NCBI GenBank assembly: GCA_023384355.1
Contig: JAHDWL010000002.1
Coordinates: forward strand, 95,667 to 159,666
Length of the DNA stretch: 64,000 nucleotides
Direction of reading: 5' to 3'
From: Anaerolineae bacterium
GTDB taxonomy: Bacteria; Chloroflexota; Anaerolineae; Promineifilales; Promineifilaceae
Of this stretch, positions 43,430-53,160 are shown piece by piece. A program made the translations under genes and the position numbers. Every line of letters begins with the position of its first letter. Position 1 is the first letter of the stretch. The notes beneath the pieces are model-generated. The model made no database searches, had not been told where the DNA came from, and saw only the letters and a list, made by a program, of their open reading frames with translations.

Positions 43430-44815
43430 ATGGACGACCGGATAATCGAGTTTGTGCGCGGGATGCGCGCGGCCGGGGTGCGCGTGTCGATGGCTGAGTC
43501 GGCCGACGCCATGAGGGCTGTCGAAGTCCTGGGCGTCGGCAACAGGGAGCTGTTTCGCCAATCCCTGCGGGCGACGCTGGTGAAGGAGTCTGACGATGTC
43601 GCCGTCTTCGAGGAGCTGTTCCCGCTCTACTTCAGCGCCGGCGGGCCGCCGATGCAGAATGCGATGGAAGACCTGTCCGAAGACGAGCAGGAGATGTTGA
43701 AAGCCGCGTTGCAGGCTTTGAGCGGCCGCCTGCAGTCGCTCATGGACTGGCTGACCAGCGGAGAGGGGCCGACGAAAGAAGAGCTGGAGCAACTGGCCGA
43801 ACGAGCGGGCGCCCAGTGGGCCAATAACAGCCAGGACGCGCGCTGGGTCACGCGCCGCATGCTGCAACAAATGGGTATGGCTCACCTTGAAGATCAGTTG
43901 CGCGAACTCATGGAGCGGCTGGCGGAGATGGGGATGAGCTGGGAGGCTATCGAGAAGCTCATGGGGATTGTTGAGGCCAATCGCGAGGCACTGACCGAAC
44001 AGGTGGCCAAATCGGTTGGCCGGCAGATCGCCGAGCAGCGCGCCAACCGGCCGGATGAGCTGTACGGATCAGACCTGATGCACAAGCCGTTTGAGGCGCT
44101 CACCCAGGAAGAGGCCAACCTGCTGCGCAAGGAAGTTCAGAGGCTCGTGACGCAGTTGCGCAGCCGGGCGGCCCTGCGACGCAAGCGCGGCAAGGAAGGC
44201 CGGTTCGACTCCAAGGGCACCATTCGGGCCAACCAGCGATACGGCGGCGTGCCGATGGAGCTCAAATTCAAGCGCAAGAAGCTGAAGCCCAGCCTGGTGC
44301 TCATCTGCGACATATCCCGATCGATGCTCTCCGTGGCCGAGTTCATGCTGCGTCTGACTTACGAGTTGCAGGATCAGGTGGCCAAAACGCGAAGTTTCGG
44401 CTTTTACAGCGATATGGAAGAGATCAGCCTCACGATGGCGGGCAATCAGGCGGCCGACGCGGTGGATGGTGTAATGGATGTATTCTACGGCCGCGCGCCG
44501 ATGCATTATGCCACTGACCTGGGACACAGCCTGGCGACGTTCTACGATAACTGGCTCGACAGCGTTAACAATCGCACCACGGTCGTCATATTGGGCGACG
44601 GGCGAAACAACTATAACGATCCGCGGCTGGATTTGATTAAGGATTTGCAGCAACGCGCCCGACGGCTGATCTGGTTCAACCCGGAAGCGCCGCGACAGTG
44701 GGGAACGGGCGACAGCGACATGGTGGCCTATGCCCAGTTATGCGACCAGGTTTACATGGTGCGCAATCTGGCGCAACTGTCGGCCGCCGTGGACAAGCTC
44801 ATGGCCGGCGCTTGA
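43430..44815 (+). CDS. CoxE-like VWA-domain protein
   Basis: 461 residues from the ATG at 43430; a longer in-frame start at 43322 lies inside the moxR gene. The N-terminal half is helical and charged (MDDRIIEFVRGMRAAGVRV). The C-terminal VWA domain has LVLICDISRSMLSVAEF, with the metal-site DxSxS, and later TVVILGDGRNNYNDPRLD. It matches CoxE/YehP-type partners of MoxR ATPases. The complex probably remodels a client enzyme. No membrane segment is present. Confidence 0.9.
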   Translation: MDDRIIEFVRGMRAAGVRVSMAESADAMRAVEVLGVGNRELFRQSLRATLVKESDDVAVFEELFPLYFSAGGPPMQNAMEDLSEDEQEMLKAALQALSGRLQSLMDWLTSGEGPTKEELEQLAERAGAQWANNSQDARWVTRRMLQQMGMAHLEDQLRELMERLAEMGMSWEAIEKLMGIVEANREALTEQVAKSVGRQIAEQRANRPDELYGSDLMHKPFEALTQEEANLLRKEVQRLVTQLRSRAALRRKRGKEGRFDSKGTIRANQRYGGVPMELKFKRKKLKPSLVLICDISRSMLSVAEFMLRLTYELQDQVAKTRSFGFYSDMEEISLTMAGNQAADAVDGVMDVFYGRAPMHYATDLGHSLATFYDNWLDSVNNRTTVVILGDGRNNYNDPRLDLIKDLQQRARRLIWFNPEAPRQWGTGDSDMVAYAQLCDQVYMVRNLAQLSAAVDKLMAGA

Positions 44816-44840
44816 CGTGCATTAATGCCCATGTTATGAT
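44812..44840 (+). promoter_or_regulatory. strong promoter upstream of the tyrS leader
   Basis: A -35 TTGACG (44812-44817) overlapping the VWA stop codon, a 17-bp spacer and an extended -10 TGT-TATGAT (44835-44840). The start is near 44847. Confidence 0.72.
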
Positions 44841-44888
44841 GCTCGCAGAATGAAGAACGAGATCGCCAAATCGACCAGATATTATGTT

Positions 44889-44955
44889 CGGCAACCATCA
44901 CGTGCCGCGCTTCCGGCGCGCTTGACGGTTGCCGCCGTCTGATCGACGACGGCGG
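44889..44955 (+). promoter_or_regulatory. paired stable hairpins in the tyrS leader / possible small RNA
   Basis: Hairpin 1: CGGCAACC/GGTTGCCG (44889-44896 with 44927-44934) with inner TCA/TGA and CGCGC/GCGCG. Hairpin 2: CCGCCGTC/GACGGCGG (44932-44939 with 44948-44955). The two share three bases, so their outer pairs compete. With the promoter and terminator this forms a ~150-nt transcription unit. Confidence 0.55.
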
Positions 44956-44968
44956 ACAGGCGAGCAAG

Positions 44969-44995
44969 AGACGCGGCGCGACCGCGTCTTTTTTA
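44969..44995 (+). terminator. intrinsic terminator between the VWA gene and tyrS
   Basis: An 8-bp perfect stem AGACGCGG/CCGCGTCT (44969-44976 with 44982-44989) with a CGCGA loop and a T run (TTTTTATT). It could end the VWA operon or a short leader RNA, or attenuate tyrS. Upstream GCCGCG (44904-44909) could pair with 44972-44977 as an antiterminator. Confidence 0.8.
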
Positions 44996-45102
44996 TTGTG
45001 AAGGACACCCGGGGACGGGTTAATCATATGTCCTGCAGATTATTGCGGTGGATGGAGCGCCCATCCGGCAAATGACAGGAGCGCTCTCGCAGGAGACGAC
45101 AC

Positions 45103-46383
45103 ATGGCGACAACGATAGTGGATGAATTGCGCTGGCGGGGTCTGATTTACGACAAGACTGACGAGCTGGACGGATTGGTCAGCAACAACAAGATCACGCT
45201 CTACAACGGCTTCGACCCGACGGCTGACTCGCTGCACGTGGGCCATCTGGTGCCGATGATGCAGCTGGCTCGCTGGCAGCGATTTGGTCACACGCCTATC
45301 GCCCTGGCCGGTGGCGGCACGGGGATGATCGGCGATCCCGGCGGCCGGAGCACCGAACGGAATTTGCTGTCCCTCGAGGTGATCGATGAAAACGTCATCC
45401 ACATCAAGCGCCAGTTGGCCGGCATCCTCGATTTCGAGGTGAAGAGCAACCCGGCGATCGTCGTCAACAACGCCGACTGGCTTCGCCGGCTCTCCCTTGT
45501 CGACTTTCTGCGCGATACGGGCAAGCACTTCACTGTCAATTACATGATGGCCAAGGATTCCGTCAAATCGCGGCTGGATCGTGAGGACGGCGGCATCTCT
45601 TTCACCGAATTCAGCTACATGCTGCTCCAGGCGTATGATTACTTGCATCTGTTCGACACGAAGAATTGCCTCCTGCAGACGGGCGGCAGCGACCAGTGGG
45701 GCAACATTCTGACCGGCGTTGAGCTTATCCGGCGGACCCGCGGGCAGCGCGCCCACGCTCTGGTTTACCCGCTCATCACTCGAGCCGATGGCTCCAAGTT
45801 CGGCAAGACGGCCGCCGGGACAAGCGTTTGGCTCAGCCCCGACCGTACCTCGCCCTACAGGTTCTACCAGTTCTGGTACAACACTGATGACGCCGACGCG
45901 CTGACTTACCTCAAGTACTTCACGTGGCTCGACCAGACCCGGATCGCCGAGTTGGAGCATCTGCTCTTCGAACAGCCTGAGCGGCGCGAAGCCCAGCGCA
46001 CGCTGGCGCGCGAGTTGACGCGCATGGTGCACGGCGAGACGGCGCTGGCCCGGGCTGAACAGGCGTCGCAGGCGTTGTTCGGCGGCGATATCGCGGGTCT
46101 GGATGCGGCCGACATCGAGGACATATTCGCCGAAGTTCCCTCAAGCGAGTTGGCGAAGGATGCCCTGAGCGAGGGCGTGGCCGTGGTCGATCTGCTGGTC
46201 AGCAGCGGTCTGGCGAGTTCAAAGGCTGACGCGCGCCGAGCGATTCAGGGCGGCGGCATTTACCTCAACAACGAGCGCGTCGGCGACGCGGCTCAGACGG
46301 CGGGTACACCCCAGGCTATCGATGGCCGCTTCCTCGTTCTGCGCAAGGGCCGGCGGCAATATCATCTGATCAGGGTCATGTGA
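45103..46383 (+). CDS. tyrS: tyrosyl-tRNA synthetase
   Basis: 426 residues. Class I features: [17 protein letters not shown] holds the HIGH equivalent HVGH (45-48), [16 protein letters not shown] and [11 protein letters not shown] are the tyrosine/adenylate pocket, and [10 protein letters not shown] is the KMSKS-type loop (the KFGKS-like bacterial TyrRS variant). A C-terminal S4 domain ([22 protein letters not shown]) binds the tRNA. The ATG follows CAGGAG. The only good promoter lies 260 bp upstream, beyond an intrinsic terminator. Confidence 0.96.
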   Translation: MATTIVDELRWRGLIYDKTDELDGLVSNNKITLYNGFDPTADSLHVGHLVPMMQLARWQRFGHTPIALAGGGTGMIGDPGGRSTERNLLSLEVIDENVIHIKRQLAGILDFEVKSNPAIVVNNADWLRRLSLVDFLRDTGKHFTVNYMMAKDSVKSRLDREDGGISFTEFSYMLLQAYDYLHLFDTKNCLLQTGGSDQWGNILTGVELIRRTRGQRAHALVYPLITRADGSKFGKTAAGTSVWLSPDRTSPYRFYQFWYNTDDADALTYLKYFTWLDQTRIAELEHLLFEQPERREAQRTLARELTRMVHGETALARAEQASQALFGGDIAGLDAADIEDIFAEVPSSELAKDALSEGVAVVDLLVSSGLASSKADARRAIQGGGIYLNNERVGDAAQTAGTPQAIDGRFLVLRKGRRQYHLIRVM

Positions 46384-46425
46384 CGAGCGTTTAACGGCCG
46401 GGGCCGGTGGGTCGCGGTTGGCCGG

Positions 46426-46995
46426 TCACTCGACGGCAGTCAATCGGCAGGAATAGCGGTTGGTGTAGGTCGGGCCGTCGGGGCGCAACTTGCTCTCGAT
46501 CAGGTGGAGCGTCGTAATAGGGACGCTGAGCCGGGCGACGTCGGTCGCCCAATCAACTCCCTGTACGCCACGCTCGTCCTTGACCCGACCCAGGGTCAGG
46601 TGGGCGCGAAACGGTTTATCGTCCGGCGTCCAGTCCAGAGGGGCCAGGCTCGCGTCAAGGGCGGCCTTAAGCGAAACAAGCCGCGCTTCTTCTTCGGCCA
46701 ACCCGACCCAAACTACCCGTGGCCGCCGGGCGTTGGGGAAGCAGCCAACCCCGCCAAGGCGCATGACGAAAGGCGCATGGCTTGTGGCGACGACGTCCAT
46801 GGCGTCCCGGACGGACGGCAGTTTGTCGGTATCCGTGTCACCGAGGAAAAAGAGCGTCAGATGCATTTGCTCCGGGCGCACCCAGCGTACCGCACTGGGC
46901 GACACGCGACTTTTAAGCGCGCGTTGCACCTCGCCCAGGGCATCCTTAACTTCGTCGGGTAGTTGAACGGCGATGAAGGCGCGAATCGTGGTCAT
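46426..46995 (-). CDS. thpR: RNA 2',3'-cyclic phosphodiesterase ThpR
   Basis: 189 residues of the LigT/2H family. The two HxTx catalytic motifs are MHLTLFFLG (His45) and AHLTLGRV (about 130). It opens the 2',3'-cyclic end of RNA and was first noted as a reverse RNA ligase. RAFIAVQLPDEV at the N-terminus is typical. It is convergent with tyrS and lies 50 bp downstream of the glycosyltransferase gene on the same strand. Confidence 0.92.
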   Translation of the reverse strand: MTTIRAFIAVQLPDEVKDALGEVQRALKSRVSPSAVRWVRPEQMHLTLFFLGDTDTDKLPSVRDAMDVVATSHAPFVMRLGGVGCFPNARRPRVVWVGLAEEEARLVSLKAALDASLAPLDWTPDDKPFRAHLTLGRVKDERGVQGVDWATDVARLSVPITTLHLIESKLRPDGPTYTNRYSCRLTAVE

Positions 46996-47045
46996 GACGC
47001 CTGATTTAATCAGCGAGCGACTGTCGCGGCAAGCAGACGACGGGA

Positions 47046-49019
47046 TTATTCCGGCTTCAGCTCTATAGCGATGGGATAGGCCGCGACTGGTGTCTGACCA
47101 TCGAACAGCGTGTAGGGACGCTGATGCACGCTGTCGAAGAGATTGATCTCAAGCGAATAGCTTCCCGAGTCGGTCTTTTCAGGGATGGGCACAAGGACGT
47201 GCTCGATGTAGACGTCACCAAGTTCCCAACGATAGGCCCACTGCCCGTGCCCACCGACGTTGCTCACCTTGTTGCCATTCAGGTCGATCAGTTGATAGGA
47301 TGGGGCTACATACCACTCGGCTTGTTCCGGTTTCAGTTCGTCGACGCGCCAGTAGGTCACAATGTCGATTAGGCCGCCGGGAACAACAGGACCATCGAGT
47401 GTGTAGCCCAGCAGAGTGATGCCGGCTTCGCTGGACCATTGAACCGGCGTCTGTGGAAAATTGGCAATTGACGCGGCTGCATCCGGTTTTGACCGCGCAA
47501 CGATGATTTTGGTTCCGCCGGCGAACTCCAGCGACCGCGCCTCCTCCATATCGATGAAATCGCGGAGCCACGAGGGAGGTGCCTCGCCGCCTTCGATAAC
47601 GTATATCAAGGATTGCGCGGGCGAGTGTACAGTAAAGTCTGGATAATCGATTCCCCCAATGGGCTTCACAAATGTTGCGCTGAGGCCACTCATCAGGCTT
47701 TTATCCCCGGCGGCGACGATCCGGCGCGGGAATGGGCCGGGTTCTCCCACAAGCAGCTCGCGCATAGCCCGGCCGACGTCAGATCCGGCTTCCAGCGACC
47801 AGCCGTCGAACTCAGGCCATACGGGATAGCGGCCGACCAATTCGTTGGCGCGATACAAGTCGTGAGCGAAAACCAGGCCCACCAGAATGATGGTCGTTGC
47901 CACAAATATCGGACCGATCTTGTAACGCAGAAGGGGGACGATAGCCCATGCCGTCAGAATATGCCCGGCAGGCAAGGTCAGCATGAGGTAATGGGGGTGG
48001 ATATCGAAAGCTCCCTGCACGCTGGTCATCAGCACCGGGACAAAGAACCAGATCAGCATGATGACGGCCAGGTGGCGTTCTTCTCCCGGCCGGCGCAAGG
48101 CGAAAACCGCCCGAACCACGCCGACGAGAAGGCTTAGGGACAGAAAAATAACGGCAATGTTCGAGACGACGGGCCAGATCGGGCCGGCGGGGTTGCCGGC
48201 GGCGTAAGCAGGGCGGAAATCGATGGAGTTGACAAAACGGGCAGCGTGTCGCAAACCGATGTCGGTCACACCTTGCCACCCCTCCGCCAGAAAACCGCTC
48301 GCTTTCAAGGTATTGACCTCTGGTCGCGTCGCCAGGCCGTACAGGTAGACCCCAGTGGCGGCAACGAACACGGCTGTACCCGCCAGCAAAGGCTTCCGGG
48401 GCACACGCCGGCGAAAGATAATCAATAACAGGACCACTTGCGGCAAGATTCCCCAGGCCTGAATATAGGTTTGGGATAGCAAGGTGATTGCCACCGCACC
48501 GGCAAAAAAACCAAAGGGGGACGCGCTCTTGCCGGCGAAGGTTGGCCACAGACCCCAGGCGATGACGGCCATGAAGAACGGCACGAGCGATTGGACCCAT
48601 GTTGTGCGGCTGAAGAAGACCACCCACGGGCTGACGGCGAATAGAAAGGCTGCAATCCACCCGCCATAACGGCCGAGGAGTTCGGTCGCGATCCGCCACA
48701 CAAACCAGACAGCCGCGCTGTTAAGGATGAGAATCAGAGCCTGAACCGCCAGTGGATCGCGAAACAGGAGTAACGGCAGCGCCTGCACGTAGGGCATCAG
48801 CGCCGGATTGTCGAGAAATACCGAGGAGGGCTGGCCGATGACCGGCCAGATACCGCCGTCAAGCAGGCCGGTTGCCTGATAGGCGGGATAGCTTTGGTCG
48901 TAGCCGTAGCGGATGAGACCCATCTGCATGAACCGCACGCCCACGCCGATCAAAATGATGATAGCCGTCAGGAGCCAAGTGGGCAGACGTCCGGGCGTGT
49001 GATTTCTGAGATAGACCAT
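47046..49019 (-). CDS. polytopic glycosyltransferase-like membrane protein (GT39/ArnT type)
   Basis: 657 residues. About ten hydrophobic helices occupy residues 14-400, and a soluble domain follows. A short loop after the first helix has RYGYDQSYPAY, containing the Asp expected for polyprenyl-phosphate-sugar transferases of the PMT/ArnT clan. VVFFSRTTWVQSLVP after helix 4 also fits. These enzymes glycosylate lipids or proteins at the outer face of the membrane. The C-terminal 250 residues are beta-rich and unassigned. Substrate unknown. Confidence 0.78.
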   Translation of the reverse strand: MVYLRNHTPGRLPTWLLTAIIILIGVGVRFMQMGLIRYGYDQSYPAYQATGLLDGGIWPVIGQPSSVFLDNPALMPYVQALPLLLFRDPLAVQALILILNSAAVWFVWRIATELLGRYGGWIAAFLFAVSPWVVFFSRTTWVQSLVPFFMAVIAWGLWPTFAGKSASPFGFFAGAVAITLLSQTYIQAWGILPQVVLLLIIFRRRVPRKPLLAGTAVFVAATGVYLYGLATRPEVNTLKASGFLAEGWQGVTDIGLRHAARFVNSIDFRPAYAAGNPAGPIWPVVSNIAVIFLSLSLLVGVVRAVFALRRPGEERHLAVIMLIWFFVPVLMTSVQGAFDIHPHYLMLTLPAGHILTAWAIVPLLRYKIGPIFVATTIILVGLVFAHDLYRANELVGRYPVWPEFDGWSLEAGSDVGRAMRELLVGEPGPFPRRIVAAGDKSLMSGLSATFVKPIGGIDYPDFTVHSPAQSLIYVIEGGEAPPSWLRDFIDMEEARSLEFAGGTKIIVARSKPDAAASIANFPQTPVQWSSEAGITLLGYTLDGPVVPGGLIDIVTYWRVDELKPEQAEWYVAPSYQLIDLNGNKVSNVGGHGQWAYRWELGDVYIEHVLVPIPEKTDSGSYSLEINLFDSVHQRPYTLFDGQTPVAAYPIAIELKPE

Positions 49020-49100
49020 GCCAAGATCGATGATAACTTGGGAGATTTCGTATGGCTAACAGGATCTGTATTTTTTCATCAACCGGATTCGTTTCCGGTA

Positions 49101-49129
49101 TTGGGTTGCAGGTTTTGGTGTGGTATGCT
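49101..49129 (+). promoter_or_regulatory. galT promoter
   Basis: A -35-like TTGGGT (49101-49106), 17-bp spacer and extended -10 TGG-TATGCT (49124-49129); start near 49136. Confidence 0.45.
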
Positions 49130-49160
49130 CACGTGCGGATGTATGGGTTGATCGTTGCGC

Positions 49161-50237
49161 ATGATAACTACCTCGTTGATGCCTATGTCTATTAACACCA
49201 CGCTCCATCCTCACAGACGGTATAACCCGCTCACCGGCGAATGGGTCCAGGTGTCCCCACATCGCCTGCAACGGCCGTGGCTGGGACAAGTCGAGCCGAC
49301 GCCCGCGGACGTTCGCCCTGCATACGATCCGCGCTGTTACCTTTGCCCGGGAAACGAGCGGGCTGGGGGCATCCGTAACCCCGAATACACGGGCACCTAT
49401 GCCTTCACTAATGACTTCGCGGCCGTCTTGCCCGATGTTCCCCCGCTAACGACTCCAATGGACGGCCGGGAGCAGCTCTTGCGAGTCGAGACTGTGCCCG
49501 GCACGGCCCGCGTCCTCTGCTTTTCGCCGCGCCATGATCTGACGCTGGCGGAGATGGATGTCCCGGCCATCGAGCAGGTGGTCGCAATGTGGATGGAGCA
49601 GACGGCCGATCTGGGGCAGACCTATCGCTGGGTGCAATTATTCGAGAACAAGGGCGAGATCATGGGATGCTCGAACCCGCATCCGCATGGGCAGGTATGG
49701 GGAATCGACACGTTGCCCAACGAGCCGGCCAAGGAAGATCGCCATCAGCGCGCGTACTTCGAAACCGAAGGGCGGCCGCTCCTGCTGGATTACGTCGGGC
49801 TTGAAGGCGAGCGCCGGGAACGGGTTGTGGTCGAAAACGACGATTGGCTGGCGGTTGTGCCGTTCTGGGCTGTGTGGCCCTATGAAACCATGTTACTCCC
49901 CCGCCGCCATATCTTGCGCCTGACGGATCTGCGCGACGACGAGCGCAGATCGTTGGCTGCCATCCTCAAAAAGCTGCTGATCCGCTACGACAACCTCTTC
50001 CGGACCGCCTTCCCCTATTCAATGGGCTGGCATGGCGCGCCGTTCGGGCCTGAGCCGCAGCCGCACTGGCAACTGCACGCCCATTTTTTGCCGCCGCTCC
50101 TGCGCTCGGCGAGCGTGAAGAAATTCATGGTCGGTTACGAGTTGCTGGCTGAAGTGCAACGCGATCTGACGGCCGAGCAGGCGGCGGCACGACTGCGCGA
50201 CCTGCCGGATATACATTACAAGGAGCGCCCGGCATAG
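49161..50237 (+). CDS. galT: galactose-1-phosphate uridylyltransferase
   Basis: About 358 residues. It exchanges UMP between UDP-glucose and galactose-1-phosphate in the Leloir pathway. [12 protein letters not shown] provides zinc cysteines. [13 protein letters not shown] holds the catalytic His-Pro-His, and [24 protein letters not shown] the C-terminal metal/His motif. The exact start is uncertain: ATGs at 49161, 49179 and 49185 all lack a clear ribosome site, and the family-like sequence begins at [13 protein letters not shown]. galK and galE are not in the window. Confidence 0.92.
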   Translation: MITTSLMPMSINTTLHPHRRYNPLTGEWVQVSPHRLQRPWLGQVEPTPADVRPAYDPRCYLCPGNERAGGIRNPEYTGTYAFTNDFAAVLPDVPPLTTPMDGREQLLRVETVPGTARVLCFSPRHDLTLAEMDVPAIEQVVAMWMEQTADLGQTYRWVQLFENKGEIMGCSNPHPHGQVWGIDTLPNEPAKEDRHQRAYFETEGRPLLLDYVGLEGERRERVVVENDDWLAVVPFWAVWPYETMLLPRRHILRLTDLRDDERRSLAAILKKLLIRYDNLFRTAFPYSMGWHGAPFGPEPQPHWQLHAHFLPPLLRSASVKKFMVGYELLAEVQRDLTAEQAAARLRDLPDIHYKERPA

Positions 50238-50241
50238 GGGG

Positions 50242-50850
50242 TTATTCCTTGTAGCCGAACAGTCGCAACCACTCGTCTATATCGTTGTCGGGGTCCTCTT
50301 TTTTCTTCTTTTTCCCGGTCGGGGGCGGCGATGCCGGTTGGGGCTTCGGGGCAGGGCGGGGTGTCTCCGGCTCCGGCCCGAATAACGCCAACCACTCCTG
50401 CATCTCGTCGGCGCTCATGGCTGGGGCGTCGGGGCGTTGTGGTTGGGCGGCCTCGCCGCTGCTGAATTGACGGTCGGCGATCATGGCCGCGGCGAAGGTC
50501 TCCGAGCGCTGTACAGCCACGCGCCGGCGTGCGGCGGCCGCGGCAATGGCTCCGTCGCTGGTGACGACCACGAATTCCGGGGGATTGCCGATAGCCTCGA
50601 TGCGATTAATGAGCACGGCGTCGGCCGAGGAGTTGTTTGGAGCGAAGACAGTCCTGACACCGCCACCGGACAGATGCCTGGCCTCTCCCGCGGGCAACCC
50701 GGCATCGAAGATCACCGTGACCTTGCGCCGTTGGTCGGCCGCCGTCCAGCGCCGGAGCAGGCGCACCAGTTGGGCCTCGTCGTCAGGATCGGATAGCGAC
50801 AACCCCGGCGTGCGGGCGATCAGATTGTGGCCGTCGATCAGGTAGTTCAT
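50242..50850 (-). CDS. NYN-domain (YacP-like) RNase with duplicated C-terminal motif
   Basis: 202 residues. NYLIDGHNLIA (Asp6), VTVIFDAG and VVTSDGAIAAAA form the acidic PIN-like active site of the YacP/NYN family; Rae1 of this family cuts mRNA on ribosomes in Bacillus. The last 75 residues are unusual: QEWLALFGPE and DEWLRLFGYKE are two near-copies of a short motif, separated by a Pro- and Lys-rich linker (TGKKKKKEDPD). The second copy is the extreme C-terminus. Its stop lies four bases from that of the convergent galT. It follows pcrA by 5 bp, so the two are likely co-transcribed. Confidence 0.82.
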   Translation of the reverse strand: MNYLIDGHNLIARTPGLSLSDPDDEAQLVRLLRRWTAADQRRKVTVIFDAGLPAGEARHLSGGGVRTVFAPNNSSADAVLINRIEAIGNPPEFVVVTSDGAIAAAAARRRVAVQRSETFAAAMIADRQFSSGEAAQPQRPDAPAMSADEMQEWLALFGPEPETPRPAPKPQPASPPPTGKKKKKEDPDNDIDEWLRLFGYKE

Positions 50851-50855
50851 TCCAG

Positions 50856-53153
50856 TTATCCCACTGGTTCCAGCCCCGCGATACTGGCCGCCAGACGCTT
50901 GATGCCGGTGCCGGGGAAAGCGACGGTGACTTCCTCGTCGCCGCCGGTTATCTTGCTCTCGATAACCGTTCCCTCGCCGAATTTTTTGTGACGCACTTTC
51001 TGGCCGGTCTTGAACTGCGCGGCCGTCCGGCGTGGTGCATCCGGTTCGTCGTCCTCCGCAACGGGCTTGGGCAAGCGGGTTTTTTGATACGGTTCGGGCG
51101 AGCCGGCGTTCGACCGTGGGCGGTCATACCCGCCGCGCCCGGCGTTCGACGGAACGGTGCGCGATGTTCCGGCCCAACTCGTCCTGCTGGTGTCCCACAT
51201 GCTGGCCCGGTCGATGCTCTCGCGGCGGCGAGCGCCCGGTCGTTGGCCGTCGATCAGATTTTCGGGGATATCGGCCAGAAAGCGGGACGGCACGGCGACG
51301 GAGCTGTCGCCCCACGACGTGCGCCGGAAAGCGTGGGACAGATAAAGTTCATCGCGGGCACGGGTCAGGCCAACATAGAGCAGGCGGCGCTCCTCGGCCA
51401 TCTCCTCCTCGTCATCCATCGAGCGGCTGTGCGGCAGCAAGCCTTCCTCAAGGCCGGTAATGAAGACCACCGGAAACTCCAGCCCCTTGGCGGCGTGAAG
51501 TGTCAGCAGCGTCGCTGCCTGCGCATCGCGATCGATATTGTCCGTCTCGGCCACGAGGGCTACCTGCTGCAGGAAGTCGCTCAGGCTCAGCGCGTCGTCG
51601 ATTCCGGCAACGTTGCGCAGCTCCATGACGTTGGCCCAGCGGTCCTCGCCTTCTTCCGTGCCGTCTTCCAGATAGGCGCGAAAGTTGATCTGTTCCAGGA
51701 TCGCGTCCAGTAGTTCGCCGACGCTCACCCGGTCGCGCATGGCTACCCAGGCGGTGAGGAGTGAACCGAAGGTGTAGAGGGCGTTGTGGGCGCGGCCGTT
51801 GAACGGATGTTGCACGTCCGGGTCGGTGGCCAGCCTAATCAACGCCTCGGCCGGTTGCAAACCCAGCCCGGCCGCCCATGTCGCGAACTGCGCCTGCGTT
51901 TGTTGGCCGATGCCTCGCGTGGGTACGTTGAGTATCCGGTTGAAGCTTACCCCGTCGAACGGGTTGTGGACGACGCGGAGATAGGCGATGATGTCCTTGA
52001 TCTCGCGCCGCTGATAGAACTGCGTCGCGCCCACGAGCCGATAAGGTAGCCCAGCCTGGACGAACGCTTCCTCGATAGCCCGGGACTGGGCGTTGGTGCG
52101 GTACATGACGGCGAAGGAGTTACCGTTGTAGCCCTTCAGCATGAGGCTTTCGATGGTGCTGACGATGGTGGCCGCCTCATCTGATTCGTTGTAGGCCTCG
52201 CGCAGGACTATTTTGGCACCGCCTGACCGTTCGGTGAATAACTTTTTGGGAATGTGATCCCGATTGCGGCGAATGACCTCGATGGCTGCGTCGAGGATGA
52301 GCTGCGTCGAGCGGTAATTCTGCTGCAGCAGGATCGTGCGGGATTGGGGGAAGTCCCGGTAAAAATTTTCAATGTTGCGATAGTCCGCGCCACGCCATTT
52401 GTAGATGGACTGATCAGAATCGCCGACGGCGAAGAGGCTGTTGCGTTCCCCGGTCAACAGACGCAAAAGGCGATATTGCGTCGCGTTGGTGTCCTGGAAT
52501 TCATCGACCAGTATGTGGTGGTAGCGGTCCTGATATTTCGCCAGCACGTCCGGCCGTTGGTCGAACAGCAGCACTGTGTTCATCAACAGGTCGTCGAAAT
52601 CCATGGCGTTGTTGACCCGCAACGTCATCTGGTAGCGTTCATACACGCGCCGGGTCACCTCGCTGACGTAGTTGGTGGCCATATATTCGTCCGGCGTGAT
52701 GAGGTCGTTCTTGGCGGCGCTGATGCCGTTGAGGATCTTTGGCGGCGGAAACTTCTTGTCGTCGACGTTATGCTCGGCCATCGCCTGCTTGACCACCTGT
52801 AGCTGGTCGGCCGTGTCGAAGATGACGAAATCGCGCTGATAATGGGTGAGTTGTTCAACCTCACGGCGCAACAACCGCACACAGATGGCGTGGAAGGTGC
52901 CCATGTTGAGACCCTGCGGCCGCCCATCCAGAAGTTGCTCGATGCGGTGCTCCATCTCGCGCGCTGCCTTGTTGGTAAAGGTGACGGCCAGGATGTTCCA
53001 GGGAGAGACGTGCATCTCGCGGATCAGGTAAGCGATACGATGGGTCAGTACGCGAGTTTTGCCGCTGCCGGGTCCGGCGACGACGAGAAGCGCGCCCGGG
53101 GGCGCGCTGACCGCTTCGCGCTGGGCCGGGTTCAGATTGGCGAGTAAATCCAT
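50856..53153 (-). CDS. pcrA: UvrD/PcrA-type DNA helicase
   Basis: 765 residues from the ATG at 53153. Superfamily 1A motifs are complete: Q-motif LNPAQREAV, Walker A AGPGSGKTRVLTHR, LAVTFTNKAAREM, LVDEFQDTNATQYRLL, GDSDQSIYKWRGAD, QNYRST, LLTLHAAKGLEFPVVF and VGLTRARDELYL. The C-terminal VRHKKFGEGTVIESK Tudor-like domain is the PcrA type that binds RNA polymerase. It works in nucleotide-excision and replication repair. A promoter at 53161-53189 places the RNA start at the ATG, so the mRNA may be leaderless. Confidence 0.95.
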   Translation of the reverse strand: MDLLANLNPAQREAVSAPPGALLVVAGPGSGKTRVLTHRIAYLIREMHVSPWNILAVTFTNKAAREMEHRIEQLLDGRPQGLNMGTFHAICVRLLRREVEQLTHYQRDFVIFDTADQLQVVKQAMAEHNVDDKKFPPPKILNGISAAKNDLITPDEYMATNYVSEVTRRVYERYQMTLRVNNAMDFDDLLMNTVLLFDQRPDVLAKYQDRYHHILVDEFQDTNATQYRLLRLLTGERNSLFAVGDSDQSIYKWRGADYRNIENFYRDFPQSRTILLQQNYRSTQLILDAAIEVIRRNRDHIPKKLFTERSGGAKIVLREAYNESDEAATIVSTIESLMLKGYNGNSFAVMYRTNAQSRAIEEAFVQAGLPYRLVGATQFYQRREIKDIIAYLRVVHNPFDGVSFNRILNVPTRGIGQQTQAQFATWAAGLGLQPAEALIRLATDPDVQHPFNGRAHNALYTFGSLLTAWVAMRDRVSVGELLDAILEQINFRAYLEDGTEEGEDRWANVMELRNVAGIDDALSLSDFLQQVALVAETDNIDRDAQAATLLTLHAAKGLEFPVVFITGLEEGLLPHSRSMDDEEEMAEERRLLYVGLTRARDELYLSHAFRRTSWGDSSVAVPSRFLADIPENLIDGQRPGARRRESIDRASMWDTSRTSWAGTSRTVPSNAGRGGYDRPRSNAGSPEPYQKTRLPKPVAEDDEPDAPRRTAAQFKTGQKVRHKKFGEGTVIESKITGGDEEVTVAFPGTGIKRLAASIAGLEPVG

Positions 53154-53160
53154 GAGGACA

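Noticed and set aside
44847..44995. T-box riboswitch for tyrS
   Set aside because: GACCGCG occurs in the terminator, but it is in the loop and 3' arm, not preceded by UGG, and the leader is too short for a standard stem I.
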